Shown piece after piece: positions 12,701 to 23,506 of a stretch of DNA of 64,000 nucleotides; the first letter of the stretch is position 1; the number at the start of each line of letters is the position of its first letter. The position numbers and the translations under genes are program-made. Under the pieces are notes generated by a model that saw only the letters and a list, made by a program, of their open reading frames with translations, ran no database searches and had not been told where the DNA came from. Source of the stretch: Sodiomyces alkalinus F11 (taxonomy: Eukaryota > Ascomycota > Sordariomycetes > Glomerellales > Plectosphaerellaceae); contig NW_021167084.1 of NCBI RefSeq assembly GCF_003711515.1, forward strand, positions 2,335,932 to 2,399,931, in the 5' to 3' direction.

Positions 12701-12971
12701 CAAGCGGCGCCGGCTACAACGGCGGTGTTGGCGGTGGGGGCGCTGCGGCGGCTGCTGCTGCTGCTGGGGGGGTGGAAAGCTGGAAGCGGGCTGCTGAGGT
12801 GACGAGTCAGCTGAAGGCACGGATTGAGCAGATGAAGGTGAGAATATTCCGACCTTTTTATGTCTCCCTCTGCCGTGGGTTCTGTTTCGACCATGTCGAT
12901 CATGTTTTTGCTTTATTTTTTGTCATTGTACTGACAACTCTCAGGCCAAGCAAGGGTTCGCTCGACCGTAA
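9779..12971 (+). CDS. TOG-domain microtubule polymerase (Stu2/Alp14/XMAP215 family)
   Basis: Four exons, 9779-9835, 9996-12252, 12428-12837 and 12945-12971, encode 916 residues; all three introns are GT-AG. Two TOG arrays of HEAT-like helices are visible: TOG1 from the start (DRWVHKVWKVRKEAYEDGAK) to about residue 225, and TOG2 at about 275-510 (SKWKDRKEALEGLYAALN). An acidic linker separates them. A Pro/Ala/Lys-rich basic linker follows, then a coiled coil (ERAELEELRAANERLTRQVE) at about 650-740 and a Ser/Gly-rich tail. Yeast-type members work as coiled-coil dimers with two TOG domains, as here, binding tubulin and speeding plus-end growth. The last exon has only eight codons. The tail lacks any third TOG, as expected for fungi. 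Confidence 0.92.
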
Positions 12972-13581
12972 TAAGGGGGAAGAAAACGAAGGGCCGAGGA
13001 GAGGAGAAGCCGTCGATCATATGCGATGGCTCAAAAGAGCCCAGCAGTTTATACCAGGCTTCTTTCGCGGGAAACTCGGCGGCCCCGTTGGGGGGAGACC
13101 GGAGTTGCATAAGGCCGGCGTCGGACTGCATACCCATATCTCAACATGAATTGAACTGAACTATTTACGCAGGGGAGAGGAAGTGTCGACTGAGCGTTCT
13201 CGAGTGCTCGACATGGGTTATGGACATGGAAACGTTTCTGATGCGGCGTCGGAGGAGGGATTCCGGCCGTGACGTTGTAGATACCGTCTTTATTAATGCA
13301 CGATTGTTATGACGCTGAGGTGAGAGAGAGAGGAAGAGGGCATGAACGAGAAAGTCTACTAACACAACATCACCAGGGTAGTCGAGCCAGGATGAGTGAG
13401 TGAGCTAACTGAATCTGTGTTGTTGAGATTATCTGGAATCTTGTCCCGTCTCTGGCAAGTCGCCCCCTTTTCATCCACCCCTTAACAATCTCAACCCTCT
13501 TGCAAATTCACTTCAAGGATTCCTTGGATAGAAGCGGAGAAAAATCACGTCGACGGACAATCTGACCACCGTTCATGCTGA
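12972..13581. other. Convergent intergenic region, no gene seen
   Basis: This is the shared 3' space of the Stu2 orthologue (+) and the orphan gene at 13582-15648 (-). I see no conserved frame or repeat in it. Confidence 0.55.
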
Positions 13582-15648
13582 TTACAAAATCATAGCGTCG
13601 AGACCACCACCACCGACCGGGACAGAGGGACGGTGTTCGTCGTCCCCGATCCTAGTCGGTCCGGCGTTGGTCTTAGACACCTTCAGTTCCCTCCTCCGTC
13701 GCGCCGGGGCGCTGCTGCATGGCCTCGGCCTCGGCTCGGGCGCCCTCCCGGCCTCCTTCATGCGCTTCTTCTCATTCTTGACCCTGACGCACTCCTGCTC
13801 AACGTCGTCGAAATAGTCCAGATAGTCCCTCTCGGCGGCGTTGAGATAGTCCAGATAGTCCCTCTCGACGGCCTCGAGATACGCCTGCTTCTCCTTCTGG
13901 GCAGCAGCCTCGGCGTCCTCCTCCTCCTTCTTGGCCCTCTTCTTCTCCTCCTCCTTCTTAGCAGCCTCGGCGCACTGCTTCTCCTTCTCGTCAGCAGCCT
14001 CGGCGCACTTCTTCTGCTCCTCCTTGGCAGCCTCGGTGCACTTTTTCTTCTCCTTCTCCTTCTCCTTCTCCTTCTCCTTCTCCTTCTCCTTAGCCTCGGT
14101 GCCATCGCACTTCTTCTCCTTCTCGGCCGCCTCGGCGCGCTCCTTTTCCTTCTTCCTGGCCTCCTCTTTCTTCGCAATCTCCGCGAACCGTCTCATCTGC
14201 GCCCTCTCGTGCAGGATGAGCTTCAGCTTCGACCAGGCAGCGTCGTATCTGTCCGCTGCAGCCTTGCCTTTCTCGATGTACCTAGTCTTGTCCCCCTGAC
14301 TTGTCCCGGTACGCTTCCTCTCTAGCCGGGCCTCCTTCACGCCCCACTGCTCCGGTACCGTTAAGCCCTGCTCCAATACCTGTCTCTCCTCTGGAGTAAG
14401 ACAGGGCTCCTTGTACTGCATGAGGTCCTTGGAGTATTGTTGCTTCTTGTCCTTCCACTTCCACCCGTAATGGGGGTGATCGTCCTCCCCATAAAACCGT
14501 GGAGGGCGGAAGTCAGCACGCTTGACCCGCCGGACTTTGGCCCCGGCGCGCGTCGTTCCTGCGTCGCCCTGGTCGTCGGTTTTGCTGGCGGCGGCCTCGG
14601 TGCGCTCCTGGGCCCCCGCCGCCGCCTCAAGACGCTGGTCGGGGCGCCTGAGCAGCCGGTACCTGACCAGCTCGTGGGGGCGCTTGTCCTTGGGCTTGTG
14701 CCGCTTCCCCGCCGGTCTGTTGTTCTCCGTTTCCGGTTTCTCGTTGTCGTCGTACTGGGCCAACGCCTTGAACGCGTCCTGCATGCGTTTCTCGTCCACG
14801 CTGTTCCTCACGGCGGTAACGTTGTAGTTGGGGGGGCACTTTGGGCATGGTTGGTCCATGTGGCCCGGCTTGCCGTTGGCCAACCAGGCGGCGAACGCGT
14901 CCCTGGACCACTTGGCCTTGCCGACCTGCTCCTCCTGCGGGGCCTTGTCCGTCTTTCGTGTATCCCGCTCCTCCTTGGCCTTGGTATCCTTCGGGATCCC
15001 GTGGATCTTCCACTGTTCCTCGTTGGGAATTAAATAATAGTTGAACCTTCCATATTGGCCATCCGTAGTCTCCTCTTTCTTGTTGTCCTTCTTCCCGTTG
15101 GCTTTGTTGTCCTCCTCCCCGTTGGCCTCGTTGACAACTTTTCCTGTGTAGGGCGGCGGCAGTAGCATGGGCATCTCTTCATCCGCAACCTCCCTCTTCT
15201 CCATAGCCTTCTCCTCGTTGGCCTTCTGTCTCTTCTCTATAGCCTTCTTCTTCTTGGCGAAATGTTGCTTCTTCATGCGCCCGATCCAGTCGGCCCATTT
15301 TCGCCATGCTTTCTGCACTATCGAGGTTAACCCGCGTGGTTCGTTTTTCGTCTTCTCCTTGACCTCTTGCTTTTCCCCGGCCTCCTTCTTGTCCCCGGCC
15401 TCCTCTTTCTCCGTGCGGTCTCCGAGGTCGGCAACAGAATCCTGCTCGCGGAACCGAGGCTCGTTGTCGGGACGGGTCTTAAGCATCGCAGCATGGGGCG
15501 GGAGGATCCCCCCGAGTTCGTTGGGGTCGCGGCACCTGGGAACGCCCGCGGCCTTCGCGCCGGTGCAGTCGCGAACAATGGGTACGACGGCCGGAGCGGC
15601 CGCTGCGAGGCCGGCGAAGACGCCGACGATGGTAACGTCGAAACGCAT
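13582..15648 (-). CDS. Orphan Lys/Glu-rich protein with N-terminal signal sequence
   Basis: I do not recognise this 688-residue intronless frame. It begins with a plausible signal peptide (MRFDVTIVGVFAGLAAAAPA, cleavage near residue 18-20), so entry to the secretory pathway is inferred. The rest is highly charged and mostly disordered or coiled coil: alternating Lys/Glu blocks (EKEKEKEKEKEK), repeats of the type CAEAAKEE, KKCAEAADEKEK and KQCAEAAKKEEE, and a tandem duplication around ERDYLDYLNAAERDYLDYFD near residues 600-625. A small pocket has a CPKCPPN motif. A proline-rich PPPYTG motif lies near residue 170. Length, the single ATG and the sustained codon bias against stops argue that it is real, although such low-complexity frames can be over-predicted. 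A lineage-specific secreted protein is the best guess. Confidence 0.6.
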   Translation of the reverse strand: MRFDVTIVGVFAGLAAAAPAVVPIVRDCTGAKAAGVPRCRDPNELGGILPPHAAMLKTRPDNEPRFREQDSVADLGDRTEKEEAGDKKEAGEKQEVKEKTKNEPRGLTSIVQKAWRKWADWIGRMKKQHFAKKKKAIEKRQKANEEKAMEKREVADEEMPMLLPPPYTGKVVNEANGEEDNKANGKKDNKKEETTDGQYGRFNYYLIPNEEQWKIHGIPKDTKAKEERDTRKTDKAPQEEQVGKAKWSRDAFAAWLANGKPGHMDQPCPKCPPNYNVTAVRNSVDEKRMQDAFKALAQYDDNEKPETENNRPAGKRHKPKDKRPHELVRYRLLRRPDQRLEAAAGAQERTEAAASKTDDQGDAGTTRAGAKVRRVKRADFRPPRFYGEDDHPHYGWKWKDKKQQYSKDLMQYKEPCLTPEERQVLEQGLTVPEQWGVKEARLERKRTGTSQGDKTRYIEKGKAAADRYDAAWSKLKLILHERAQMRRFAEIAKKEEARKKEKERAEAAEKEKKCDGTEAKEKEKEKEKEKEKEKKKCTEAAKEEQKKCAEAADEKEKQCAEAAKKEEEKKRAKKEEEDAEAAAQKEKQAYLEAVERDYLDYLNAAERDYLDYFDDVEQECVRVKNEKKRMKEAGRAPEPRPRPCSSAPARRRRELKVSKTNAGPTRIGDDEHRPSVPVGGGGLDAMIL

Positions 15649-16366
15649 TCTTTCGGAAGTGCGTGTGTGTGTGTGTGTGTGTGTGGGTTGTTCGGTTGAA
15701 TGAGTTTGCCTGGTAAGCGCTGTCGTTACGCTGGGTTCTCGTGCTGTAACGGGGTGGTCAGAGGCGTGCCATGAGTAAAAGGGGCGAAAAAGGGAGAAAA
15801 GGGGAGAAAAAGGGGGGGCTTCGAGTGCGCCCTCCTTTATAGAACGACCAACATATTCCCGCCGGCAACATCAAGGTTCGGCAAAAAGGTTAAGATAGAG
15901 GGTTTGTCGTGTAAGAGACCTGGGCGCCATCGGGGGCTGGATTTTGGGATATATCGTTTAGCCACGTCAAGCCTCACAGTTGAGATAGATATACGAGGCT
16001 TTCTCATCAAGCTCAATGGTACTCCGTATAACCTCGTACGGACTAATTCAAATCTTACTTCGTATATTCAGTAGTCCGTCAGGTTCTGCCTCCATAGTTC
16101 AGCTTAGGGGGGCAAACATCCCAACGCGAATGTTCAAGTTCTTCAAGTTACGAGAATCATTATTCCGACTAGGGCTTGTTTATTTCAACGTAAATAGTAG
16201 TAAATATTGGATGTGTGTCTGATTATCAAATTCGAAGCTCTTACACTATTCATCTGACCCCCCCTACCGGGAACATTATTCTGGAGTAGTGCTCCGTCCA
16301 TCCGAAAGCAAGCAGGCTTCTCGCTGTCCGTGATTCCAGAACACAAAATTAAAAAGAGGGGTCATG
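15649..16366. other. Intergenic region with a GT microsatellite and TACGGAGT motifs
   Basis: This is the upstream region of the orphan minus-strand gene and the 3' side of the dehydrogenase. A (GT)n tract at 15662-15685 sits about 15 bp upstream of the orphan start codon. G/A-rich runs at 15775-15815 and two TACTCCGTA/TACGGA-type motifs near 16018-16040 follow. No gene is supported. Confidence 0.55.
15662..15685. repeat. (GT)n microsatellite
   Basis: This is a pure GT run of about 12 units immediately upstream of the ATG at 15648 on the minus strand, probably within its 5' leader. Confidence 0.9.
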
Positions 16367-17507
16367 TCAGTCTCGTTTCCGCGCCTTCATCTCGGCCAGA
16401 ATGTTCTTGACGTCGGCAAAGCTGAGAGCCTCCAGAGTCTCATCCCACAATTTCCGGGTTGCCTCTTTACAGTGAGGGGTGTAGAAGAATTCCCCGTAGC
16501 TGGCAGTCGTTAGTAAGACGTGGAGATCAAATCATCGGGGCAATGACAAAAGGAAAAGGAAAAGGAAAAGGGAAAAAAGAAAGAAAGAAAAAGACGCACG
16601 GGAAAATCCTCCAATCCATCACGTAGCTTCCGTGGCTTTCCTTGCCCTTGATCACAGCCGCATCGATATACGTCGCGGCACCGGCTTCGAGAGACCTGCC
16701 AGTAAGAGACTTCACAGAAGCAATGATAATCTTGACCACGCCAGACGCATTCCGATGCAGATCCGTCCCCTTGCAGAACCCCGGGTCGACCAGATTGACG
16801 ACAACGTCGTCGGCGCTGACAAAGTCCGCAAGCCTGTAAGCCCAGAGGTGCTGTAGGAGCTTCGTAGTGGCGTAGCGCTCCATGGGATCGAAGCCGGCCT
16901 GCTTGCCGAAAGCCGGGAACAAGGGATCGGCCGCGTGCTCGGCAAACTTGGCGTGCATGGACAGACCCGAGCTGACGACGGTCAGCCGGCCGGGGGCGCC
17001 CTGCGGGGCCTTCTCGGCGAGCACGGGGAGGAGGAGCATGGACAGGAAAACGGTGGAGAGGTAGTTCACCTGGAACATCTCCTCGTGGCCGGTGGGGGCC
17101 AGCTCGAAGGTCGGGTTGACGAGGCCGGCGTTGAGGATGACCAGGTCGAGGCGGGGCAGCGTGCCGCAACGGCGCGCGAAGTCCTGGATGGACGGGTAGG
17201 AGGCCATGTCGAGGGCCCAGACTTCGACTTCTACGGTGGCTTGGGGGTGGTTTTCGCGGAGGGACTTGGCGGCGGCGTTCCCGCGCTCGAGGGACCGGCT
17301 GGCCAGGATGAGGTGGGAGAGCTTCAGGTCCAGGAGCAAACGGGCGCATTGGAGGCCGAGGCCGGCGTTGGCGCCGGAGATGATGGCGGTTTGCCCTGAG
17401 AGGTCAGTATCCTTGGGTGGGAACTGGGGCTTTGTGCATTGTGAGCTGCGGAATAGACTCAGATAGCCTTGGGGGAGACGAGGGAGGCTGGAGGAAGCGG
17501 TCGTCAT
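16367..17507 (-). CDS. Short-chain dehydrogenase/reductase (classical-type SDR)
   Basis: Two exons, 17507-16600 and 16499-16367, encode 346 residues; the intron 16599-16500 (GTGCGT to CCAG) is in phase 2. The Rossmann nucleotide site is SGANAGLG at 44-51 with an Arg-containing SRSLERG segment after beta-2 (residues 70-76), which suggests NADP preference. NAG is at 126-128. The catalytic set is visible as Asn148, Ser180 (VVSSGLS), Tyr212 and Lys216 (YATTK). The arrangement resembles fungal retinol-dehydrogenase or WW-oxidoreductase-like SDRs acting on an unknown substrate. The second exon supplies the conserved YGEFFYTPHCKEAT tail, which supports the splice model. I see no secondary-metabolite partners nearby, so a pathway cannot be named. 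Confidence 0.87.
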
Positions 17508-18540
17508 GGTGCAAGGCTCAGTGAAGTACGGGCCCTACGGGGTGATGCACCAAAGTCGGACCGGGGGTATCGAAGAGTATTGTAGTTGCTGATGTGATAT
17601 CAGGAACCCATCCCAGAAGAATCAAGAGAGGGCTCTCGATGGGCTTTATAGCAACGATAGATGAGTCGTCTGTCGCGCGGCCGCGCCATACTGAGAGCCT
17701 TGGGTTGCACTGCACAGCTCACACAAGCATGCCATATAAGTGGCCATAAGCCGAACAGGCACCAATATGGCCGCATTGTCGCATTTCCCCCTGGAGTCAG
17801 AACGGAGTCCCGGGAAAGAATCAGATGAACGCGGTGCACGCAGCCCGGCACGAGGTCGAAGATGTCTTGCCAAGACTTCGACTGATGACCTAAAGGGGAA
17901 ACGACCAATGTCCCTTTTAGTTAAGCAATCGTGGCTTGGCTTGTGGCTAACCCACAGTCCGGTACGTACTTAGGTACCTAAGGTATGTAACGCCGAGCCC
18001 GCTATGGGGAGCGACCCACTACCAGTGCTGCCTAAACGATGCCTAGACCCCTCGCCGCTTGGCCCTAATCCCGATAAGGTTTATGATCTAGTTCTTGGCG
18101 GCACAAGTCCACCTATCACCTATCACTCGACTGACGGGCTGGATTAGATAATCAAACCGCTCAGTGACAAGTGACAAGCGACAGGGCTGATGGCTGTTTG
18201 GGTTCTTTTGCCCACCTTCGAACTTGTCATTCCCTGTTGATCTTTTCCTGCTACCTTGGATACTCTCTAATTACACTACACCGTCTTCTTGGTTTACTCT
18301 GCATAGTACTGTCTAGCTGACTACCCTACCTGCATACGGCAGATACGACAGACACGACGGCATTACTCCCCAGAGCGCCCAGCTTTATCCCGCGTCTTCT
18401 CCCTCCTCCCACATCTCCATCAAGCCCACTCTGTTGACCTTGCCCGTCCGCCGCCCGTTGCCCAATTATTACGAGAAGTAGCAATTAATTTGAAGCATTA
18501 TTGACGTGGCCAAGATCCACGTCCCAGTAGAACGAGCCAC
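17508..18540. other. Divergent promoter region between the SDR and the regulator gene
   Basis: About 1 kb lies between two divergent starts. It includes a small GTACGTACTTAGGTACCTAAGG palindromic-like patch near 17960-17985 and T/C-rich leader sequence at 18240-18440. I see no coding exon. Confidence 0.55.
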
Positions 18541-20466
18541 ATGGCCACTGGCAACCGGCCCGGCCGGCCTGCCGGTATGACATCGCATCCTCCCGGTGCC
18601 AGTGCCCTGCCGCGGTCTATCCAGAGACCTACAACCACAACCACAACCACAACCACAACCACAACCACAGAGCCGAAAACCAAAACCCAGTTTGCTTTCG
18701 TCGTGGCCGGCCCGAAGGGAACCCCAACAGCAGCCGACAGGAAACTCATCCGCAGCCATGTCATGCGAGGGAAGAATACCCGCAGGAGACCGCATGCCGA
18801 GCTCCCCGACTCGTGGATCTCCTGTTCCACTGGTCCTGATTCTGTCCCGGCCTTGCCTACACCGTCACCGTCCTCCTGTGATTCCGGTGCCACGGATGTA
18901 ACAGAGGACAGCACGGCCAGCAGTCTCTCGTCAGATGAAGCAACAACTTCATCCACCGACATCGACCTCCTACCCAGGCATTCCCGCCTCCTTCCTTACT
19001 CTCTGAACGATCTCAATACCGTCAAATTTGCCGAAGAGCTCGACTCTTCCTCCCTCCGTGTGCTCACCGACTGTAAGTGGGACCTCCACTCTCGTCTAGC
19101 TGTCTTCCACGTCGTCCTCTCCTTTTCAAGCTTTCTCTCTGCCCACTCTCCTAACCCATGACGCCTGTCACACCCATCCGCCTTTAGTCTTCGGAACCAT
19201 CAAGGAGGTAATGTATCCCATGGAGCTGTGCTGCCATTTCGACGTCACCAGGACCCACTGGTTCTACTGGATGCTCGAAGACGCCGCCTACCTGCACTCC
19301 GTCCTGTACACCGTCTACAGCTTCTACGACGCCCTGGCCGGCCGTCCGCCCGACAAGATGACCAGCTACCATGTCCTCAAGACCATCAAGCTCCTCAATG
19401 CGCGGCTCGCCGACAAGGAGCTGGCCCTGGCCGACTCCACCGCCGCCGTTATCATGAGCATGGCCATGCTGGGGGAGGCCATGGGCGACAGTGCCGCCGC
19501 GCAGGCTCATGCGGCTGGGCTCCAGCAGATCGTCAAGCTGCGCGGGGGGATTCAGTCTTTTAACCACAACCAGCAACTTCAGGTCAAGATTTGTCGGTGA
19601 GTTGCCTCGACTAGTGAAGCCATGCATTTTGGGGGGGGGTTCCTTTTTCTTTTCCTTTTCCTTTTCCTTTTCCTTTTCCTTTTCCTTTTCCTTTTCCTTT
19701 TCCTTTTCCTTTTTTTCCTTTTTTTCTTCTTTTCCCCTCTTACTAACACGTAAACGAATACAGAGTAGACTTGGGCATCGCCATCTGCGAAGGATCCAAG
19801 CCGCGCTTCTTCGAGGACACCATCTCCTGGGACTCCTTCTTCGACTCGTCCCCCGCCCTGGCCCGCCTACGACCCGACCTCCCCGGCCCCAGCCACCAGG
19901 TCCGCCGTCTGGTCAAGCCGCTCGACCTGAAGCTGTACAACATCCTGCGCGACCTGCAGGACTTCTCCCAGCTCTCCAACTTCCTCTTCCAATCCGGCCA
20001 GAAAATGGACCCCCGCGTCTTCCAGGACCTCCTCACCTCCATCCAGTACCGCCTCCTCCTCCGCGAATTCCCCCCCGACCAGCCGCCCCTGCTCGAGCTC
20101 CTCCGCCTCGCCCTGCTGGCCTACATGACCATCCTCCTCCTGCGCATCCCCTACGTGAAGATGCGGTACCCGCACCTCGCCTCGCAGCTGCGCGCCGCCT
20201 GCCTGGCCTTCGAGCCGGCCCACGACGACGAGAACCACGTGTTCGCCTGGGTCCTCGTCATCGGCTTCATCTCCGTCTTCGACCCGGACGGCGACGAGGA
20301 GCTGGCGGCGAGGCTGTCTGGCTTGGCGCCGCCGTATCTCGGCTCGTCGTGGGACCAGGCGAAGAAGCGGCTGAGGAGGATCATGTGGATCGATTTTGTC
20401 CACGATGGGCTTGGTGAAGAGGCGTTCCACCGGTATCCGACGCGAGCCGAGGGCGCCGGTGAGTGA
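18541..20466 (+). CDS. Fungal_trans_2-like regulator lacking a visible Zn2Cys6 cluster
   Basis: Three exons, 18541-19072, 19188-19596 and 19764-20466, encode 547 residues; introns are 19073-19187 (GTAAGT to TTAG) and 19597-19763 (GTGAGT to ACAG). The N-terminus has a poly-Thr run (residues 31-43) from an ACAACC repeat, then FAFVVAGPKG and RKLIRSHVMRGKNTRRR (about 67-83), an N-terminal signature I know from fungal proteins that carry a Fungal_trans_2 (PF11951) domain without a DNA-binding zinc cluster. The remaining 350 residues are helical with the expected blocks (MLEDAAYLHSVLYTVYSFYD, AHAAGLQQIVKLRGG, FAWVLVIGFISVFD). No CxxC pattern occurs near the start, so direct DNA binding is doubtful. 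Function is unknown; a nuclear co-regulator is inferred. Confidence 0.8.
19641..19712. repeat. (CCTTTT)n hexamer tract inside intron 2 of the regulator gene
   Basis: About twelve head-to-tail CCTTTT units form a long pyrimidine tract upstream of the 3' splice site at 19763. It follows a ten-base poly-G run. The intron stays spliceable in principle because the branch-like TACTAAC lies downstream at 19741. Confidence 0.85.
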
Positions 20467-21144
20467 GGACGGCGGCCCAGTCGCCGATACCTGGCTGGAG
20501 ACGAACCACCTTTCCCCCCTCTTATCTTTTTTTTTTTTTTTCTTTTTTTTTTTGGCCGGCATGGAAACTGTTACGTGCTGACCATAATCCCACGAAGATA
20601 TGCATCAAGGAGGTTATCCGGTATAACTGCAGGGGCCCGACCGTGGGGGGCATGGGGAACTGAACGCGCCCGGCTGGAAAGGATTGAAGGTCAAAAGATA
20701 TGCTCAGTGACGGTGTGTGAGTACGAGGTGGCATGGCCATATAGCATATATCCCACAAATCCTTTTGTTTTGCTCGGGAATACAGGTAACAAGCTGTGAG
20801 GGGAGGGAGGTGAATGATGCCTCCCATCCACCGCCCTTTTCTACTCCCCGTAGATTCCCCCTGTTTTTGGCCCCCTCCTCTGCACCACCGCCAAGTATCA
20901 TGTTTTCGTGGTCCCGAACCGTCATGTCATGGTCGCGAAGCCGCCTCACCTTGTGATACAATAAAAGTAGAAATGATTGGACAATTTCCCCCGCTCCTAG
21001 CCAACGCCAGTATCACAGCGCAATAAGAAAAAAAGAAGAAGAACATGAAAAAGAAAATAGAAACGAAGGTGGGGGAAAGCGCATCACGAGAAGTCGCTGG
21101 TAACGAATGTTCCTCATCTCCCAACCTCCCAACTTTTTTAACTT
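20467..21144. other. Convergent intergenic region, no gene seen
   Basis: This is the shared 3' space of the regulator (+) and bZIP (-) genes. It contains poly-T runs (20527-20555) and A-rich sequence (21025-21060) and no conserved frame. Confidence 0.55.
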
Positions 21145-22752
21145 TTAAGCAGTGGCGGTCAATCGTGGAACGGTAGGATCCGTCGACATGCGCATGTCGT
21201 TGTCGCCCACGCCCACACCATCATGACGCGCGTCTCCCTCCCCCTGTCCGACGGCGAGGTAGCCGAAACCCATGTCGCCGTCGCCGCCACCGGCCCAGGC
21301 ACCGCCGGTGGAGAAGCCATCCTCAACCTCAACAATCGCATTGGCATCGGCAGAAGCACTAGCACTAGCACTAGCACTATCGTGCGGCCGGCGCATAATA
21401 GCCGCGGTTGACTTGCCGCCGTCGTCGTCTTCTCGTGGGAAGTCGCCGGGGGAAGAGTAGCCAGGAGACGAAGCGACAGAGGAGAGGGACGAGGCGAATG
21501 ATGCCCCGTCAGGAGGACCGGCGGTCGTAATGACACTTCCGGTACTATACTTGCGCAGCCTCTTGTTCTGCTCCTGCTGCTGTTGCTGCTGCTGCTGCTG
21601 TTGTTGTTCGTGCTGTTGCTGGGTGGCCGTCAATTTGGCGGCAGAACTACTAATGTAGTCCTGAATGAATGGGCAGTCGCAGCTCCCGTGCTGCAGGATC
21701 ATGGACTTGAGCATCAATACCTCGCCGCGCAGCATGGACGCCTCGTTGGCGAGAGCCTGGTGGATGGCCTCGGCGGCCGCCTCCTGGGTCTGCAAGTCGG
21801 CGATGCTGCGCTGCTTGCGGAGGCGGCATTTGTGGGCGGCCTGGCGGTTGCGGAGGCGGAGACGGGCCTTCTTCTCCTCCCTGGTGCTGGCGGCTTCTTC
21901 GGCGGGCGAGTCTGGAGGCGTCGTCTCGCCAGGCCTGTTGTTGTTGTTGTTGCTGCTGCTGCTGGTGGTGGTTGCCGTCGAGGTGCTGGCGTTGGAGGAA
22001 CGACGAGGAGCATCATCGGGCGACGAAGCCCGCCGCTTATGTTGACTGTGGTCTTTGGGGGCCAGGGGCTTGGGCCCGTGGCTTGCCGTGTTCTGGGTGG
22101 TGGAGGCGGTGGAGGCGGTGGAGGTGGTGGAGGTGGTGGAGGGCGGCGGGGAGGATACTTTCCGAGGTCGACCCCGGCGGCTGGAGGATTGTTGTCGTCC
22201 CCTGGCGGGCGGTGGCGGCGGCGCGGCAGGTGGACCTTCGTGATCCAGAGCAGTGGCGTCGATGGGGGTCGAGGTCGGAGCTGACGAGGTACTCAAGTTG
22301 ATTTGGTCGGCACCCTGGTGATGTGGAAAGGTGTACTCGTGAGCATTGCTGTTGCTGTTGTTGCCGTTGCTGTTACCGTTGCCGTTGCCGTTGCCGCTGC
22401 CGCTGCCGCTGCCGCTACGCCGGTCCGGCCGTCTCTTCTTTTTCTGCGGGCGGTGCTGATGGTGCTGCTGGTGATGGCGATGCTGATGGTTGGCACGGCT
22501 GCTTTCCTGTGTCCCAGTCTCGTGGGTATAAGTGTTGCCTTGGGGGAAATGGTGCGGGTTCGCGTGGGGGTGGGCGTAGTTGAGCAAGGCCTGAGCCATG
22601 TAGTCGCCCATTTGCCATTCCCCGGGGCCCGACTCGGGCCCAGGATACAAGGAGAAGGCTGAGTGATGTTGGGCGCCGGACTGGCGAAGTATATGAGGGT
22701 CCACGGCGCCATAGGGCTGCCCGGCCTGACGCACATGTGCGAATTCAGCCAT
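21145..22752 (-). CDS. bZIP transcription factor of ATF/CREB-like type
   Basis: This single exon encodes 535 residues from the first true ATG at 22752 (MAEFAHVRQAGQPYG); the open frame extends upstream only through non-ATG codons. The basic region is RLRLRNRQAAHKCRLRKQ (about residues 295-315), with the Asn and Arg of the N-x7-R signature (NRQAAHKCR). A leucine zipper follows (ADLQTQEAAAEAIHQALANE and on to LRGEVLMLKSMIL). Immediately after comes HGSCDCPFIQDYI, the Cys-containing extension seen in fungal Atf1/Atf21-like factors. Flanking regions are low complexity: Asn/Gly/Ser runs, poly-Pro, poly-Ser/Thr and a poly-Gln tract near residues 380-395 made by CAG/CAA repeats. It should act in the nucleus as a dimer on CRE-like sites; target pathways (stress, development) are inferred from the family only. 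Confidence 0.88.
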   Translation of the reverse strand: MAEFAHVRQAGQPYGAVDPHILRQSGAQHHSAFSLYPGPESGPGEWQMGDYMAQALLNYAHPHANPHHFPQGNTYTHETGTQESSRANHQHRHHQQHHQHRPQKKKRRPDRRSGSGSGSGNGNGNGNSNGNNSNSNAHEYTFPHHQGADQINLSTSSAPTSTPIDATALDHEGPPAAPPPPPARGRQQSSSRRGRPRKVSSPPPSTTSTTSTASTASTTQNTASHGPKPLAPKDHSQHKRRASSPDDAPRRSSNASTSTATTTSSSSNNNNNRPGETTPPDSPAEEAASTREEKKARLRLRNRQAAHKCRLRKQRSIADLQTQEAAAEAIHQALANEASMLRGEVLMLKSMILQHGSCDCPFIQDYISSSAAKLTATQQQHEQQQQQQQQQQQEQNKRLRKYSTGSVITTAGPPDGASFASSLSSVASSPGYSSPGDFPREDDDGGKSTAAIMRRPHDSASASASASADANAIVEVEDGFSTGGAWAGGGDGDMGFGYLAVGQGEGDARHDGVGVGDNDMRMSTDPTVPRLTATA

Positions 22753-23506
22753 CAAAGCGCAGGTTTGGGAATTGGCTTCCCAAGTTAAAAGAGGCGGCAA
22801 GAAGACGGCCTATGGGTGCTACTTTGAAATGCTCAAAAGAGACGACAATTGTGTGTGATACGAAGGACCAAGGTAGAGAAGGGAGCGATGGTCGTCGAAA
22901 TGGATCGGGATTGCCCAAGAGAGTTGGGCTTGGTTCGACGCTCCTGATGTTGATACAAGAATCAAGGATGGGCTGATGGAGGAGTATGAGAATAAGGTGC
23001 AAGATGGAGAAGAGAGAAACAAAAACGCAGGAGGGATGTATTTTTGATAGATGGGTACGGAGGGAGGTATGCGACCAAGATTGATCAAGACCAGGGTCTG
23101 AAAGGTGAATAGTAGAAGTTCGGAAAGATTAGTATGGGCAACTATTGAGGGAGAGGATGACAGCAGTAGTGTAAATGGAGAGATGGGAAACAAGGATAGA
23201 ATAATGGCACGAGCAGGCCGTTTTCTCTGTCCGAACAGCATCGAGGTTCTCTGGGATCCTTAATATCCATCAAGGCTCAAGTCCAGCAAAGCCATCTACC
23301 AAGGCCAAGGGCCAAGCCAGTCAAAAGCCAACCCACAGGGATCTTCGAGGTAGCGCGCTTGATGTAGAGGTTCCCCGGTCTTGCTACCATTCGGTCGGCC
23401 TTTTCAGATCGCGTAGGCCAAGGGTAAGGTTGGGATGAGGGTGGGAAGGAGGGGACCACATATGAAGACGGGGGGGAGGGATGGATGGAGGGATGGAGGG
23501 ATTGTG

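Noticed and set aside
22753..22800. A 16-residue N-terminal extension of the bZIP protein
   Set aside because: The extension has no ATG; it would start with TTG. The first ATG is at 22752.
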